From the NCBI RefSeq assembly GCF_003474435.1, contig NZ_QRNF01000007.1:53902-117901 (forward strand): a stretch of DNA of 64,000 nucleotides. Direction: 5' to 3'. Origin of the DNA: Ruminococcus sp. AF46-10NS. Lineage in GTDB: Bacteria; Bacillota; Clostridia; Lachnospirales; Lachnospiraceae. Shown piece by piece: positions 27,348 to 37,307 of this stretch (the stretch's first letter is position 1; each line of letters begins with the position of its first letter). A program made the position numbers and the translations under genes. The notes under the pieces are model-generated. The model searched no databases and was not told the DNA's origin. It saw only the letters and a list, made by a program, of their open reading frames with translations.

Positions 27348-28583
27348 TTATGTTACTTTCGGATAGATTTCACGGGGAACCCTTGCTTTTACAGCAATTC
27401 CACCCTCTGTATACTCCTCGGAAAGAAGCTGCCCATACTCACGGATCAGCTGGATCTGACCAGCATCTGAATACGGAAAAAGCCGCTCCATATAGATCTG
27501 TCCCTCTGCCAGGATCCTGGAAAGGAGTTCCTTAAATTCGCCGAGTCCCTCTCCTGTTCTTGCAGAAATCTTCAAGGTATGATCTGCACGAAGATCCCGG
27601 AGACTCTCCCCGGCAGCTTTGTCCTGCTTGTTAAAAAGCGTGATCGTTTTTTTGCCAAGGGCACCTAATTCTTTCAGGGTCTCATACACAATGTGCATCT
27701 GCATTTCTGCCTGGGGATTGGACGCGTCCACCACATGGATGATATAATCCGCGTACTTTGCCTCCTCCAGGGTACTCTTAAAAGCCTCAACCAGATTGTG
27801 AGGAAGTTTTCGGATAAATCCTACAGTATCTGTAAGAAGCAGCTGCTGTCCGTCATCCAGCGTCAGAAGACGGGTCGTAGGATCAAGTGTTGCAAATAGC
27901 TTGTCCTCAGAAAGCACAGACGCTCCTGTCAGCGTATTCAGAAGTGTGGATTTACCTGCATTTGTATATCCCACAATGGCTGCTGTCTTAAGATTGCCCA
28001 CCGCTCTTCTGGAACGGATCAGCTCTCTGTGCTTCTCTACCTGGGAAAGCTCCTGCTTCAATGCTGAGATCCTGTTTCGGATCAGACGTCGGTCTGTCTC
28101 CAGCTTCTTTTCACCAGGACCTCTTGTTCCGATTCCGCCGCCAAGACGGGAAAGGGAAGACCGAAGTCCTACCAGCCTTGCAGAACGGTAACGAAGCTGC
28201 GCCAGTTCGACCTGGATCTTGCCTTCACTTGTCACTGCCCGCTTTGCAAAAATATCAAGGATCAGCAAGGTTCTGTCCATAACCTTGCATTCCAGCTCAC
28301 GTTCCAGATTGTTCATCTGGGCAGGAGAAAGCTCATCATCACAGATCACACCATTGGCATTTAACGCATAGAGAAGACCTTTTACCTCCTCGATCTTACC
28401 TTTGCCGATATAAGTTCCCGGATGGACGGCCTCACGGTTCTGGATGATCCTGCCTGCCACTGCTGCTCCGGCTGTAGCTGCAAGCTCTCCAAGCTCATCC
28501 AGGGATTCCTCCATATCATCGCCAAAACTGGCCTGCACGCCGATCAGGATCACCCGGTCCTGTATCTCGTCAAAATATTCCAT
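27348..28583 (-). CDS. hflX: GTPase HflX
   Basis: A ribosome-associated GTPase that splits or rescues stalled 70S ribosomes. The 411-residue protein has the HflX N-terminal domain (GTYIGKGKIEE, DDELSPAQMNNLE), the Gly-rich GGGIGTRGPGEKKLE, and GTPase motifs GYTNAGKST, DTVGFIRKLP and NKQD. It starts at ATG 28583, one base after the stop of the TPR lipoprotein gene, so it is the last gene of that operon. Confidence 0.95.
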   Translation of the reverse strand: MEYFDEIQDRVILIGVQASFGDDMEESLDELGELAATAGAAVAGRIIQNREAVHPGTYIGKGKIEEVKGLLYALNANGVICDDELSPAQMNNLERELECKVMDRTLLILDIFAKRAVTSEGKIQVELAQLRYRSARLVGLRSSLSRLGGGIGTRGPGEKKLETDRRLIRNRISALKQELSQVEKHRELIRSRRAVGNLKTAAIVGYTNAGKSTLLNTLTGASVLSEDKLFATLDPTTRLLTLDDGQQLLLTDTVGFIRKLPHNLVEAFKSTLEEAKYADYIIHVVDASNPQAEMQMHIVYETLKELGALGKKTITLFNKQDKAAGESLRDLRADHTLKISARTGEGLGEFKELLSRILAEGQIYMERLFPYSDAGQIQLIREYGQLLSEEYTEGGIAVKARVPREIYPKVT

Positions 28584-28584
28584 A

Positions 28585-29643
28585 TCAGCCCTCCGAAGAT
28601 GTTCTGGTTTTCAGGAAAGCCAGCTCTTTTTTTGCAGCGGAGTCTTCCGGAAACATCTCAACATATTCCTGTGCCTTGGTCAGTGCCGTAGCAAAATCCA
28701 GTTTCTTTTCATAGGCTACGACCTCATTAAAGAGAAGGCTCTGCATCTCATCGGTTGTAGCTGTCGGCAGACCTTTGGTAATATTATCAAGAGCAGAATC
28801 ATAATCTCCGTTCCTGATATCACACAGTGCAAGTCCGTTATAACCTTTTGCAGAATCACCTGCCGCTGAAATATACTGTGTATACATGGCTTTTGCATTA
28901 TCCACATCGTCCTGTGCCAGATACACCATCCCCAGAAGAAGTAATGCCTCTGTATTATCCTTTTTGGAGGCTTCCAGAAGTTCTTTTTTCGCATTACTGT
29001 AATCTTCCATATAGTAGTAGACACGGCCTCTGTCGCAGTGATCCTTGGCATCCTTCGCTTCGGAAGAAAGTGCAGCTTCCAGATATCTGGTTCCGTCTGC
29101 CTCCATATCCTTGTCAAGATACGCCTCATAGATCTGAATAGCCATATCGTAAGTGGAATCCTCGCCGTAAGCCTGTTTGAAATCAGATGCGGCTTCCTCG
29201 TAGGAATCCATGGCAAGAGCAACTTTTCCGGTGAGGAAATATATGCCTGCATCCATATCAAAATCTTCTCCCAGCGTCTGGCAGTCTGCCATTGCATCTT
29301 CATACTTACCGGACTTCAGCTCTGCTGTTGCACGGTAAGACAAAATATCCTTCCGGAGGCTTTTGCTTACTTTGTCACAGTTCAGTGCCTCTGTAAAGCT
29401 TGAGATCGCATCATCATACTTGCCAAGACGGAGACTTGCAATACCTGCACCACGATAAGACTGCGCCGGTTTCACTCCGTTCCGGATGGAAGTCTGGTAC
29501 TCTTCCAGTGCATACTTGTAACTTCCCTGAGAAAGATCCTTGCCTGCCTGCTCGTATATCTTTGTTTTTTCACTGCCGCAGCCGCCCAGGAGTAACGTTC
29601 CTGTCACAGCTGCAAGAATCAATACTGTCTTTGTATTTTTCAT
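28585..29643 (-). CDS. TPR-repeat lipoprotein
   Basis: A 352-residue exported lipoprotein with a signal peptide and lipobox LLGGC (Cys about residue 22). At least seven tetratricopeptide-like repeats follow, for example YKYALEEYQTSIRNG, YDDAISSFTEALN and YEEAASDFKQAYG. Such proteins serve as scaffolds at the outer face of the membrane. It lies between glmM and hflX in one transcription unit. The partner is unknown; a link to envelope growth is plausible from glmM next door. Confidence 0.88.
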   Translation of the reverse strand: MKNTKTVLILAAVTGTLLLGGCGSEKTKIYEQAGKDLSQGSYKYALEEYQTSIRNGVKPAQSYRGAGIASLRLGKYDDAISSFTEALNCDKVSKSLRKDILSYRATAELKSGKYEDAMADCQTLGEDFDMDAGIYFLTGKVALAMDSYEEAASDFKQAYGEDSTYDMAIQIYEAYLDKDMEADGTRYLEAALSSEAKDAKDHCDRGRVYYYMEDYSNAKKELLEASKKDNTEALLLLGMVYLAQDDVDNAKAMYTQYISAAGDSAKGYNGLALCDIRNGDYDSALDNITKGLPTATTDEMQSLLFNEVVAYEKKLDFATALTKAQEYVEMFPEDSAAKKELAFLKTRTSSEG

Positions 29644-29651
29644 GAAGTTCC

Positions 29652-30998
29652 TTATTCCACAACAAGCCCTTCGGCTTCCATTACATCAACAACACTGTCT
29701 ACATATTTATGGCAGAGTTCATCTGTTCCTGCTTCTACCATTACACGGATCAGCGGCTCTGTACCGCTCTCACGTACCAGGATACGTCCGTCATCTCCAA
29801 GTGCTTCTGCTGCTGCCTCGATGGCAGCTTTCACCTTCTCATTGTCCAGTGCTGTCTTTTTGTCAGACACACGCACATTGCGGAGAAGCTGCGGATAAAC
29901 CTTCATTTCCTTCGCAAGGTCACAGAGTGTAGCTTTCTTATCTACACATGCTTCCATGAGCATAAGAGAAGTGAGGATTCCGTCACCTGTAGCAGAATAA
30001 CGGCTGAAAATAATATGTCCTGACTGCTCGCCACCGATACTGTAATTATTTTCCATCATGTTCTCAGCAACATATTTGTCACCAACTGCAGTCTGCTCGT
30101 AATCAATCCCCTCACGCTCCAGGGATTTATAGAGTCCAAGATTCGACATAACGGTTGTGACAACTGTGTTGCCGTTAAGCTGGCCTTTTTCTCTGAGATA
30201 TTTGCCGCATACATACATGATCTTGTCGCCGTCGATGATATTTCCACGGTGGTCTACTGCGATACATCTGTCTGCATCACCATCGTATGCAAAACCGATA
30301 TCCAGTCCTTTATCGATCACATACTGTCTCAGAACTTCAATATGTGTGGAGCCGCAGCCACGGTTAATGTTGGTTCCGTCCGGCTCATTGTTGATCACAT
30401 AAGTTTTTGCACGAAGTGCATCAAAAACACTCTTGGCAATAGCTGAAGAGCTTCCGTTGGAGCAGTCCAGACCAACCTTGATGTTCTTGAAATCATGGCA
30501 TGGGATAGAAATCAGATGTCCGATATAACGGTTTCTTCCGGATGCAAAATCAACGGTACGGCCAATATCCTCGCCTGTTGCCATCGGAAGCTCCTCAATC
30601 TCTCCGTCAAGATATGCCTCAATGCGTTCCTCGATCTCTGCTGAGATCTTCTGACCGTTCTCATTGAGAACCTTGATTCCGTTATCATTAAACGGATTAT
30701 GGCTCGCGGAGATCATGATACCGCAGTCAAAATCCTCTGTACGTACTACATAAGATACACTTGGTGTAGTAGTTACATGAAGCAGATACGCATCTGCACC
30801 AGAGGCAGTCAGTCCTGCTGCCAGTGCATACTCAAACATATAACTGCTTCTTCTTGTATCTTTGCCGATCACGATCTTAGCCTTATGATCTCTGCCATAG
30901 TACCATCCAAGGTAACGGCCTACGCGAAATGCGTGATCTGCTGTAAGTTTTACATTTGCTTCACCACGAAAACCATCTGTTCCAAAATATTTGCCCAT
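29652..30998 (-). CDS. glmM: Phosphoglucosamine mutase
   Basis: GlmM converts glucosamine-6-phosphate to glucosamine-1-phosphate, the route to UDP-GlcNAc and peptidoglycan. The 448-residue protein opens with GKYFGTDGFRGEAN, has the phosphoserine loop ISASHNPFNDNGIK near residue 100, the metal loop DGDADRC near 240, and RESGTEPLIRVM at the C-terminal phosphate site. It is the second gene of a four-gene unit (nucleotidyltransferase, glmM, TPR lipoprotein, hflX). Confidence 0.97.
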   Translation of the reverse strand: MGKYFGTDGFRGEANVKLTADHAFRVGRYLGWYYGRDHKAKIVIGKDTRRSSYMFEYALAAGLTASGADAYLLHVTTTPSVSYVVRTEDFDCGIMISASHNPFNDNGIKVLNENGQKISAEIEERIEAYLDGEIEELPMATGEDIGRTVDFASGRNRYIGHLISIPCHDFKNIKVGLDCSNGSSSAIAKSVFDALRAKTYVINNEPDGTNINRGCGSTHIEVLRQYVIDKGLDIGFAYDGDADRCIAVDHRGNIIDGDKIMYVCGKYLREKGQLNGNTVVTTVMSNLGLYKSLEREGIDYEQTAVGDKYVAENMMENNYSIGGEQSGHIIFSRYSATGDGILTSLMLMEACVDKKATLCDLAKEMKVYPQLLRNVRVSDKKTALDNEKVKAAIEAAAEALGDDGRILVRESGTEPLIRVMVEAGTDELCHKYVDSVVDVMEAEGLVVE

Positions 30999-31012
30999 AA
31001 TGTTCTCCTTTA

Positions 31013-31930
31013 TTAATGATACAGTCCTTCCGGATAAACGCCCTCATCTGTCAGCTTCTTAAATGCTGCCTGTACAGATGCTTTATCTTCCTGATATGTC
31101 ACGCCGAACCACTCATCTTTTGTCTCAAGTACATCTACTGCTGCCTCACCGGAGTGAATCAGCTGGTCGATCAGTTCCGGAAGAAGATACTCTTTCTTAA
31201 TGTCGCCCTCTTTGATTCCGCCAAGGAATTCTACGAAGCCTTTCTCAAGGATCTCCATGAATTCCGGTGTCAGTCCCCACATGTTCATGGAAACAAGGCT
31301 CCTGATATCCAGTGTCTCTGCTGTACCGTCATCATTTCTTGTCTCGGCACCATCAGCTGTCTTAAAGATGTTGTGTGTCTCAGTTACGCCAACAAGCTTG
31401 CCGTCCTCGATATGGCACACACCTCTTGTAACGCTTCCGTTGTCGCTTAATGTATTTCCAAGTCGGAAACCTGCCATGCAGATATGCATCGGGCCATCCT
31501 GCGGATGATCCTGTACAAGATAATCATGTACTTTAACATATGCATCTTTTCCATAGTAGTCATCTGCATTGATTACAGCAAATGGCTCGGAAAGAACTTT
31601 CTTCGCTGCCAGTACAGCGTGTCCTGTTCCCCATGGTTTGGTACGATCTGCCGGTTTCCTGAAATCTCCCGGAAGATCATTGATCTCCTGGAATGCGTAA
31701 GCAACTTCTGTGATCTTCTCGATACGGTCGCCGATGACTCTGCGGAACTCATCCTCAATATCTTTACGGATGATAAATACCACTTTATTGAATCCTGCTT
31801 CCAGTGCATCATGGATGGAATAATCCATAATGATCTCACCCTTCGGTCCTACCGGTGCAAGCTGCTTGATACCTTTTCCAAAACGGCTTCCGATTCCCGC
31901 CGCCATGATTACCAATGCTGTCTTCTTCAT
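31013..31930 (-). CDS. Sugar-phosphate nucleotidyltransferase-like protein
   Basis: A 305-residue NTP-transferase fold protein with MAAGIGSRFGKGIKQL at the N-terminus (nucleotide loop), INADDYYGKDAY (metal Asp pair) and WGTGHAVLAAKK. It resembles UTP-glucose-1-phosphate uridylyltransferases but lacks clear marks of GalU or GlmU, and the sugar is not evident. It starts at ATG 31930 and stops 14 bases before glmM, so it may act in the same nucleotide-sugar supply. Confidence 0.8.
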   Translation of the reverse strand: MKKTALVIMAAGIGSRFGKGIKQLAPVGPKGEIIMDYSIHDALEAGFNKVVFIIRKDIEDEFRRVIGDRIEKITEVAYAFQEINDLPGDFRKPADRTKPWGTGHAVLAAKKVLSEPFAVINADDYYGKDAYVKVHDYLVQDHPQDGPMHICMAGFRLGNTLSDNGSVTRGVCHIEDGKLVGVTETHNIFKTADGAETRNDDGTAETLDIRSLVSMNMWGLTPEFMEILEKGFVEFLGGIKEGDIKKEYLLPELIDQLIHSGEAAVDVLETKDEWFGVTYQEDKASVQAAFKKLTDEGVYPEGLYH

Positions 31931-31981
31931 ATTACGTTTCCTCCTGATTATTATAGTTTATGCAATTCTTTATCTGTAACC

Positions 31982-31998
31982 GTTACTGTTCACCCCGT
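31982..31998. repeat. Solo MITE end (17 bp)
   Basis: GTTACTGTTCAC at 31982-31993 is identical to the 12-bp end of the two 145-bp elements. The next five bases match at four of five positions, then similarity stops. No partner end is nearby. It lies 10 bases past the prfA stop codon. It is either a truncated copy or chance, and the exact 12-mer favours a remnant. Confidence 0.5.
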
Positions 31999-32008
31999 GA
32001 CCACTAAA

Positions 32009-33085
32009 TTACTCCTGTTCATTAAGCTTAGTCAGCTTCACTGCCTGGTCCGCTGCGATCAGGCTGTCAATAATCTCATCCAGATCACCGTTTAAGATAT
32101 TTTCCAGACGATGAAGGGTTAACTTGATCCTGTGATCTGTCACACGCCCCTGCGGGAAGTTGTAAGTACGGATTTTCTCAGAACGGTCACCTGTACCGAT
32201 CTGGCTTCTTCTGGCCTCTGCCTCTGCATCGTGCTGTTTTGCAAGTTCCATCTCATACAGACGGGAACGAAGTACTCGAAGCGCCTTATCCTTGTTCTTA
32301 AGCTGGGACTTCTCATCCTGGCAGGAAATTACGATTCCTGTAGGAATATGAGTAAGACGTACAGCAGAGTCTGTTGTGTTGACACACTGACCGCCGTTTC
32401 CGGATGCACGGAACACATCGAACTTACACTCATTGAGATCCAGATGGAAATCAATTTCCTCTGCCTCAGGCATAATTGCTACTGTACAGGTTGAAGTATG
32501 GATTCTTCCACCGGACTCTGTCTCAGGCACACGCTGTACACGATGTACACCACTCTCATACTTCAGTCTGGAATATGCTCCCTCACCTTTGATCATGAAA
32601 GTAACTTCCTTGAAGCCGCCGATCCCGTTTTCATTGAGACTGAGCATCTCTGTTTTCCAGCGGCGGGACTCTGCATATTTCACATACATACGATAGATCT
32701 CAGCTGCAAAAAGTGCTGCCTCATCACCGCCTGCACCTCCGCGGATCTCAACGATAACGTTCTTACTGTCATTAGGATCTTTCGGAAGAAGAAGTATCTT
32801 CAGCTCATGCTCCAGCTCCTCCACTCTCTTCTTCGCGTCAGAAAGCTCTTCTTTCAGCATTTCACGCATCTCTTCATCCTTCTCGCTCTCCAGCATGGAA
32901 AGACTGTCTTCGATGGTCTCTTTATTCTTCTTGTACTCTTTATATGCGTCTACGATTGGCTGCAGGTCGCTCTGCTCTTTCATCAGCTTCTGAAAATGCG
33001 CCGGATCATCGGTTACTCCCGGCTCTCCAAGCTCATTGAGAAGCTCCTCAAAACGCACCAGCAGATCATCCAGTTTATCAAACAT
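32009..33085 (-). CDS. prfA: Peptide chain release factor 1
   Basis: RF1 ends translation at UAA and UAG. The 358-residue protein has the coiled N-terminal domain, the catalytic GGQ loop ([17 protein letters not shown]), the [15 protein letters not shown] region with the stop-codon decoding PET tripeptide (RVPETESGG), and the C-terminal GRVTDHRI. The start is ATG 33085 behind AGGAGG; a longer frame to 33148 has no site. It lies 73 bases after prmC, the methyltransferase that modifies its GGQ glutamine. Confidence 0.97.
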   Translation of the reverse strand: MFDKLDDLLVRFEELLNELGEPGVTDDPAHFQKLMKEQSDLQPIVDAYKEYKKNKETIEDSLSMLESEKDEEMREMLKEELSDAKKRVEELEHELKILLLPKDPNDSKNVIVEIRGGAGGDEAALFAAEIYRMYVKYAESRRWKTEMLSLNENGIGGFKEVTFMIKGEGAYSRLKYESGVHRVQRVPETESGGRIHTSTCTVAIMPEAEEIDFHLDLNECKFDVFRASGNGGQCVNTTDSAVRLTHIPTGIVISCQDEKSQLKNKDKALRVLRSRLYEMELAKQHDAEAEARRSQIGTGDRSEKIRTYNFPQGRVTDHRIKLTLHRLENILNGDLDEIIDSLIAADQAVKLTKLNEQE

Positions 33086-33158
33086 GTATTTCCTCCTGTT
33101 TCTGATACTTGTAAATCTCACACTGCTGTCCACTCTGTGTCCAGCCACGATCTCATTC

Positions 33159-34034
33159 TTACAGCGGCTTCTGCCCGATCACTACACGGTCAAGGCCCGG
33201 AAGGTCTTTTATTACCTGAACCTGTTCAAAACCGGCTGTCTTCATCATCCCACTGACTGCCGCACCCTGGGTGCAGCCGATCTCATACAGAAGCCATCCA
33301 CCCGGACGCAGATATTTTCCCGCTTCCGCAGTAATATTTCTGTAAAAATAAAGCCCGTCTTCCCTGCCGTCAAGTGCCCCTCTCGGGTCATGAAGGCGAA
33401 CCTCTTCCATCAGTGTCTCAATTTCTTCTGTTGCTATATAAGGCGGATTTGAAATAAGAATATCATATTTTCCGCCCTCTTTTCCACCTTTTTTCCAAAA
33501 ATACGGTGCTGAAAATGTATCACTTTCCACAAATTCTGCCCGTTTCTCCACACCCAGATCTTTTGCATTCTTTTTTGCCACAGCAAGAGCTTCCGGTGAG
33601 ATATCTGCGCCGGCACCTTTTGCATTTTCCCTTTCCAGCAGAAGGCTTATAAGAATGCAGCCGGAACCTGTGCACATATCCAGGATCTCCGGTTCTTTCA
33701 TGCCGTTCATACATTTCAGTGCTTCTTCTACAAGTGTCTCCGTATCCTGTCTGGGAATCAGCACATCCTGATTTACATAAAATTCATATCCCATAAAAAA
33801 AGCCTGATGAGTCAGCTGCTGTACAGGAATATGACCTGCACGCCTGCCGATCAGCTTAAGATACTCTGCTGCGGTCTCATCAGACACCGGTTCATCTCCA
33901 TGTGCAAAATAATATGCCCGATTTATTCCGGTCTTAAATTCCAGAAGGAGCCAGGCATCCAGCCCGGCTTCTTCCAGTCCATTTTCTTTTAGTATGTTCG
34001 TTCCTTTTTTCAGAAGGGACTCAAGATTCTGCAT
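33159..34034 (-). CDS. prmC: Release factor glutamine methyltransferase
   Basis: PrmC N5-methylates the Gln of the GGQ motif in RF1 and RF2 using SAM. The protein has about 291 residues from ATG 34034 (site GGAG); the frame extends to 34055 without a better site. It shows the helical N-terminal domain, the SAM motif [13 protein letters not shown] and the substrate-Gln loop SNPPYI. It overlaps the DUF1385 gene by 14 bases. Confidence 0.95.
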   Translation of the reverse strand: MQNLESLLKKGTNILKENGLEEAGLDAWLLLEFKTGINRAYYFAHGDEPVSDETAAEYLKLIGRRAGHIPVQQLTHQAFFMGYEFYVNQDVLIPRQDTETLVEEALKCMNGMKEPEILDMCTGSGCILISLLLERENAKGAGADISPEALAVAKKNAKDLGVEKRAEFVESDTFSAPYFWKKGGKEGGKYDILISNPPYIATEEIETLMEEVRLHDPRGALDGREDGLYFYRNITAEAGKYLRPGGWLLYEIGCTQGAAVSGMMKTAGFEQVQVIKDLPGLDRVVIGQKPL

Positions 34035-35019
34035 TTTCTGTCTCCTCTGTCTCATAGGGGATATCCAGGTCGAATTCCTCTTTCAGATAAGCTCTCCAGT
34101 CAAAAACCGCCTCTACAGCTTTAATGGCTACTTCTGCCATATCTGCTGTCGGCTCTTTGGTTGTAAATTTCTGCATGGCAAGGCCCGGCTTGCTCATGAT
34201 ATCTGCAAACCTGCTGTCTGTTCTTCCTGCCCACTGGATGATCTCAAAAGAGATTCCCGCAACTACCGGTACCATAAGAAGTCTTCCGAACAGTCTTACC
34301 CAGTAAACCGGCACCAGTACAAACACGAAATGCAGTACAATGCTTACCAGCATAACCAGGAACAAAAAGCTTGTCCCACAGCGTTTATGAAGTCTGGAAC
34401 TCTTCAACACATTCTCCACAGTCAGAGGAAGTCCGTGTTCCACACAGTTAATACACTTGTGCTCCGCACCATGGTACATAAATGTCCTCTGGATATCCTT
34501 CATTCTGGAGATCAGAAACATATATCCCATAAACAGTACCAGCTTCACAAAAGCCTCCACAACTGTGACCAGAAACTCCGACGCGCCTACCTTGCGGATC
34601 AGACTGGCAAGTATGTAAGGCAGAAACATAAAAGCTGCCACAGACACAACCATGGAAACAGCTACAGTCACATAAAGCAGCCATTTAAACTGCCTGTCTT
34701 CTTTCGCTTTCTTCGCGGAACGCTCCTCTTCAGTAAGCTGCTCATTCTTTCTGGCAGCTTCTTCATCTTCCTCATCTCCTGCGATCTCTGCAGAATACAT
34801 CAAGCATTTCGTTCCAACCACAAGAGAATCCACAAAACTTACCACACCACGGATGATGGGTTTCTTCAGAACCCCATGATTTCCGAAGATACATTTATAG
34901 TCCTCTACTTTCAGCTCGATCTCCTGATCCGGACGGCGCACTGCAATAGAATATTTATCCTTGTGGCGCATCATGATGCCTTCCATGACTGCCTGGCCAC
35001 CAATATTCGATGATTTCAT
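34021..35019 (-). CDS. DUF1385 membrane protein
   Basis: A 332-residue integral membrane protein of the DUF1385 family, which is nearly always encoded between rpmE and prmC/prfA in Clostridia. It has the family start IGGQAVMEGIMMR, a Glu/Lys-rich cytoplasmic stretch (about 80-110), several helices, and the conserved FMYHGAEHKCINCVEHG with Cys/His residues that could bind metal. No reaction is established for the family. Confidence 0.93.
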   Translation of the reverse strand: MKSSNIGGQAVMEGIMMRHKDKYSIAVRRPDQEIELKVEDYKCIFGNHGVLKKPIIRGVVSFVDSLVVGTKCLMYSAEIAGDEEDEEAARKNEQLTEEERSAKKAKEDRQFKWLLYVTVAVSMVVSVAAFMFLPYILASLIRKVGASEFLVTVVEAFVKLVLFMGYMFLISRMKDIQRTFMYHGAEHKCINCVEHGLPLTVENVLKSSRLHKRCGTSFLFLVMLVSIVLHFVFVLVPVYWVRLFGRLLMVPVVAGISFEIIQWAGRTDSRFADIMSKPGLAMQKFTTKEPTADMAEVAIKAVEAVFDWRAYLKEEFDLDIPYETEETENAES

Positions 35020-35119
35020 TCATTCTCTCCTGTGCAGCCTGAAAATGAAAAATATTTTCAGTTAAAGAAAGGCTGAGATTTCCCAACCTCAACCTTCTCA
35101 TTTCCTGTATTCGTAATAA

Positions 35120-35323
35120 TTACTTATTCAGGCCGTATTTCTTATTGAACTTATCAATACGTCCACGAGCCTGTGAAGCCTTCTGCTGTCCTGTGTAGAA
35201 CGGATGACATTTGGAACAGATCTCTACGTGGATGTCCTCTTTAGTGGAACCTGTTACGAAAGTATTTCCGCAGTTGCAGGTTACAGTTGCCTGATAGTAG
35301 TTCGGATGGATTCCTTCTCTCAT
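35120..35323 (-). CDS. rpmE: 50S ribosomal protein L31
   Basis: L31 bridges the ribosomal subunits. The 67-residue protein is the zinc-containing (C+) type, with CNCG near residue 16 and [13 protein letters not shown] near residue 36. The start is ATG 35323 behind a GAGGTG site. Its zinc form suggests a paralogue lacking cysteines may exist elsewhere. It follows rho in the usual order. Confidence 0.97.
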   Translation of the reverse strand: MREGIHPNYYQATVTCNCGNTFVTGSTKEDIHVEICSKCHPFYTGQQKASQARGRIDKFNKKYGLNK

Positions 35324-35429
35324 GATTTTCACCTCTCTATATAATTTAATATTATTCGTATACATTTGACGAATTCCATTTTAAACAGCTTGCTAAGTAT
35401 AACACAGCTTTTAGCAAAATGCAAGGACT

Positions 35430-37075
35430 TTATAAAAATTTCTGTTTTCTTACTGTCTGCACCAATTCTGCATTTGTCCTTGTTCTGGCAAAGGTGTTCA
35501 GGATCTGCTCTACTGCCTCATCGGACTTCATTCCGTTGAGGGCTTTCCTCATAATATAGACAGCTTCCTGTTCTTCTTTGCTGAGAAGGAGATCCTCTCT
35601 TCTTGTACCGGATTTCTGGATGTCGATAGCCGGGAATACCCGTTTTTCCTGGAGTTTACGGTCAAGGACAAGCTCCATGTTGCCGGTTCCTTTGAACTCC
35701 TCGTAGATCACATCATCCATCTTGCTTCCTGTGTCTACAAGAGCAGTTGCCAGAATGGTCAGGCTTCCGCCCTCACGCATATTACGGCTGCGCCAAAAAA
35801 TCTCTTTGGCATATGAAGTGCTGCCGGATCAAGACCGCCTGATAAAGTTCTTCCGCTTGGAGGAATGATCAGGTTATACGCTCTGGCTAATCTGGTGATG
35901 GAATCCAGAAGGATGATAACATCCTGCTTATGTTCTACCAGACGGCGAGCACGCTCCACGACCATCTCGGAAACTCTTTTATGATGCTCCGGAAGTTCAT
36001 CAAAAGTAGAATAGATCACTTCCACATTCGGTCCCTGGATCGCTTCTTTGATGTCTGTAACCTCCTCTGGGCGCTCATCGATCAGAAGGATGATCAGATG
36101 AGTGTCTCGGTTGTTCTTGAGAATGGATTTGGCCACATCTTTAAGAAGGGTTGTCTTACCTGCCTTAGGTGGAGATACGATCATGCCTCGCTGGCCTTTA
36201 CCAATGGGACTGATAAGGTCTACGATGCGCATAGCTGTTGTCCCGCCTGCACGTTCCATTACAAGACGCTCATTCGGGAAGATCGGCGTCATATCCTCAA
36301 AATTGTATCTTCTCTGACCCTCGCTTGGATGAAAGCCGTTTATGGAAGATACATAGAGAAGTGCACTGAACTTCTCACCCTGAGTCTTAATTCGGATATT
36401 TCCCTGGATGATATCGCCTGTCTTCAGGTTAAAACGGCGGATCTGGGACGGTGAAACATAGATATCATTCTCTCCCGGAAGGTAATTCTCGCAGCGGATA
36501 AATCCGTATCCATCCGGAAGTACCTCAAGGATTCCATTGGCTTTCTCGCCGCTGTCAAGCTGCGCTGATTCAGCCGGAGTGTTCCCATTCTCCGTACGGG
36601 CTTCCGTTTCAGACATACCTTCCCTCATGACTGTACGTTCTTCTCTCACCGGTTTCCTGTAATTATCACGGTTATAGCCTTCATGACTGCCTTCTCTGTT
36701 ACTCTCCCGGGTGTACTCTCTGCGAATGGTTCTGTGTTCCTGTTCGTACTTATCTGCCCGGTATTCTCTATGTTCCTGAACGCCTTCCGACTTCTGACGT
36801 GTACGGTATTCCGCATTTCCGCTCTCATGTTTCTTTTCTTTCAGTGTATTCTCTTTCTGTACATCTTCTCCTGCAGAACTTCCCCTGAAAACATTCTCCT
36901 CTGATATACTCTTCTGTTCCTCAGCCGGATTCCCCTTCGCTGCTTCTTTCGCATCTTCTTCCAGCATTCTCTCGATCAGTGCCGGTTTTCTCAACGTGGA
37001 AATGCCCTTCATACCCCTTGCCTTCGCCAGATCTTTCAGCACGGCCAGAGATAGTGATTCATATTTTTCTCTCAT
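35430..37075 (-). CDS. rho: Transcription termination factor Rho, frameshifted
   Basis: Rho is a hexameric RNA helicase that ends transcription. The N-terminal SAP-like helices ([16 protein letters not shown]) are followed by a charged Glu/Arg-rich insert of about 130 residues, then the RNA-binding cold-shock domain ([14 protein letters not shown]). The ATPase core has [28 protein letters not shown] and [18 protein letters not shown]. The frame breaks at 35785-35787 (GCAGCCGT for GCAGCCCGT). One base restores 548 residues, continuing [16 protein letters not shown]. An insert in the N-terminal region is common in Clostridia. The break is likely a sequence error. Confidence 0.95.
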
Positions 37076-37254
37076 AAATACCTCTATCCTTACTATTTAT
37101 AATTGTAATTTCAAAAAATCAATGGAATTTTATACAGCCCGACATGGCTGTACTGGTGTCTGAACCGTTATTGAACGTAAAATGATTATGATAATAATAT
37201 ACACCATTTCTGAAGCAATGCAAGAAATTTTTATCGACAATTTTATCCCCTGAC

Positions 37255-37294
37255 AAAAAAGGCCACCCGGAAGTAGAAAACTCCCGGGTGGCCG
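37255..37294 (-). terminator. Terminator of the zinc protease gene
   Basis: GGCCACCCGG (37261-37270) pairs with CCCGGGTGGCC (37283-37293). On the minus strand it is followed by TTTTTTG. Confidence 0.88.
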
Positions 37295-37307
37295 ACTATG
37301 TAATTAT

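Noticed and set aside
35430..37075. Two separate genes at the rho locus
   Set aside because: The second part begins inside the Rho ATPase core and one added base joins the two in frame.
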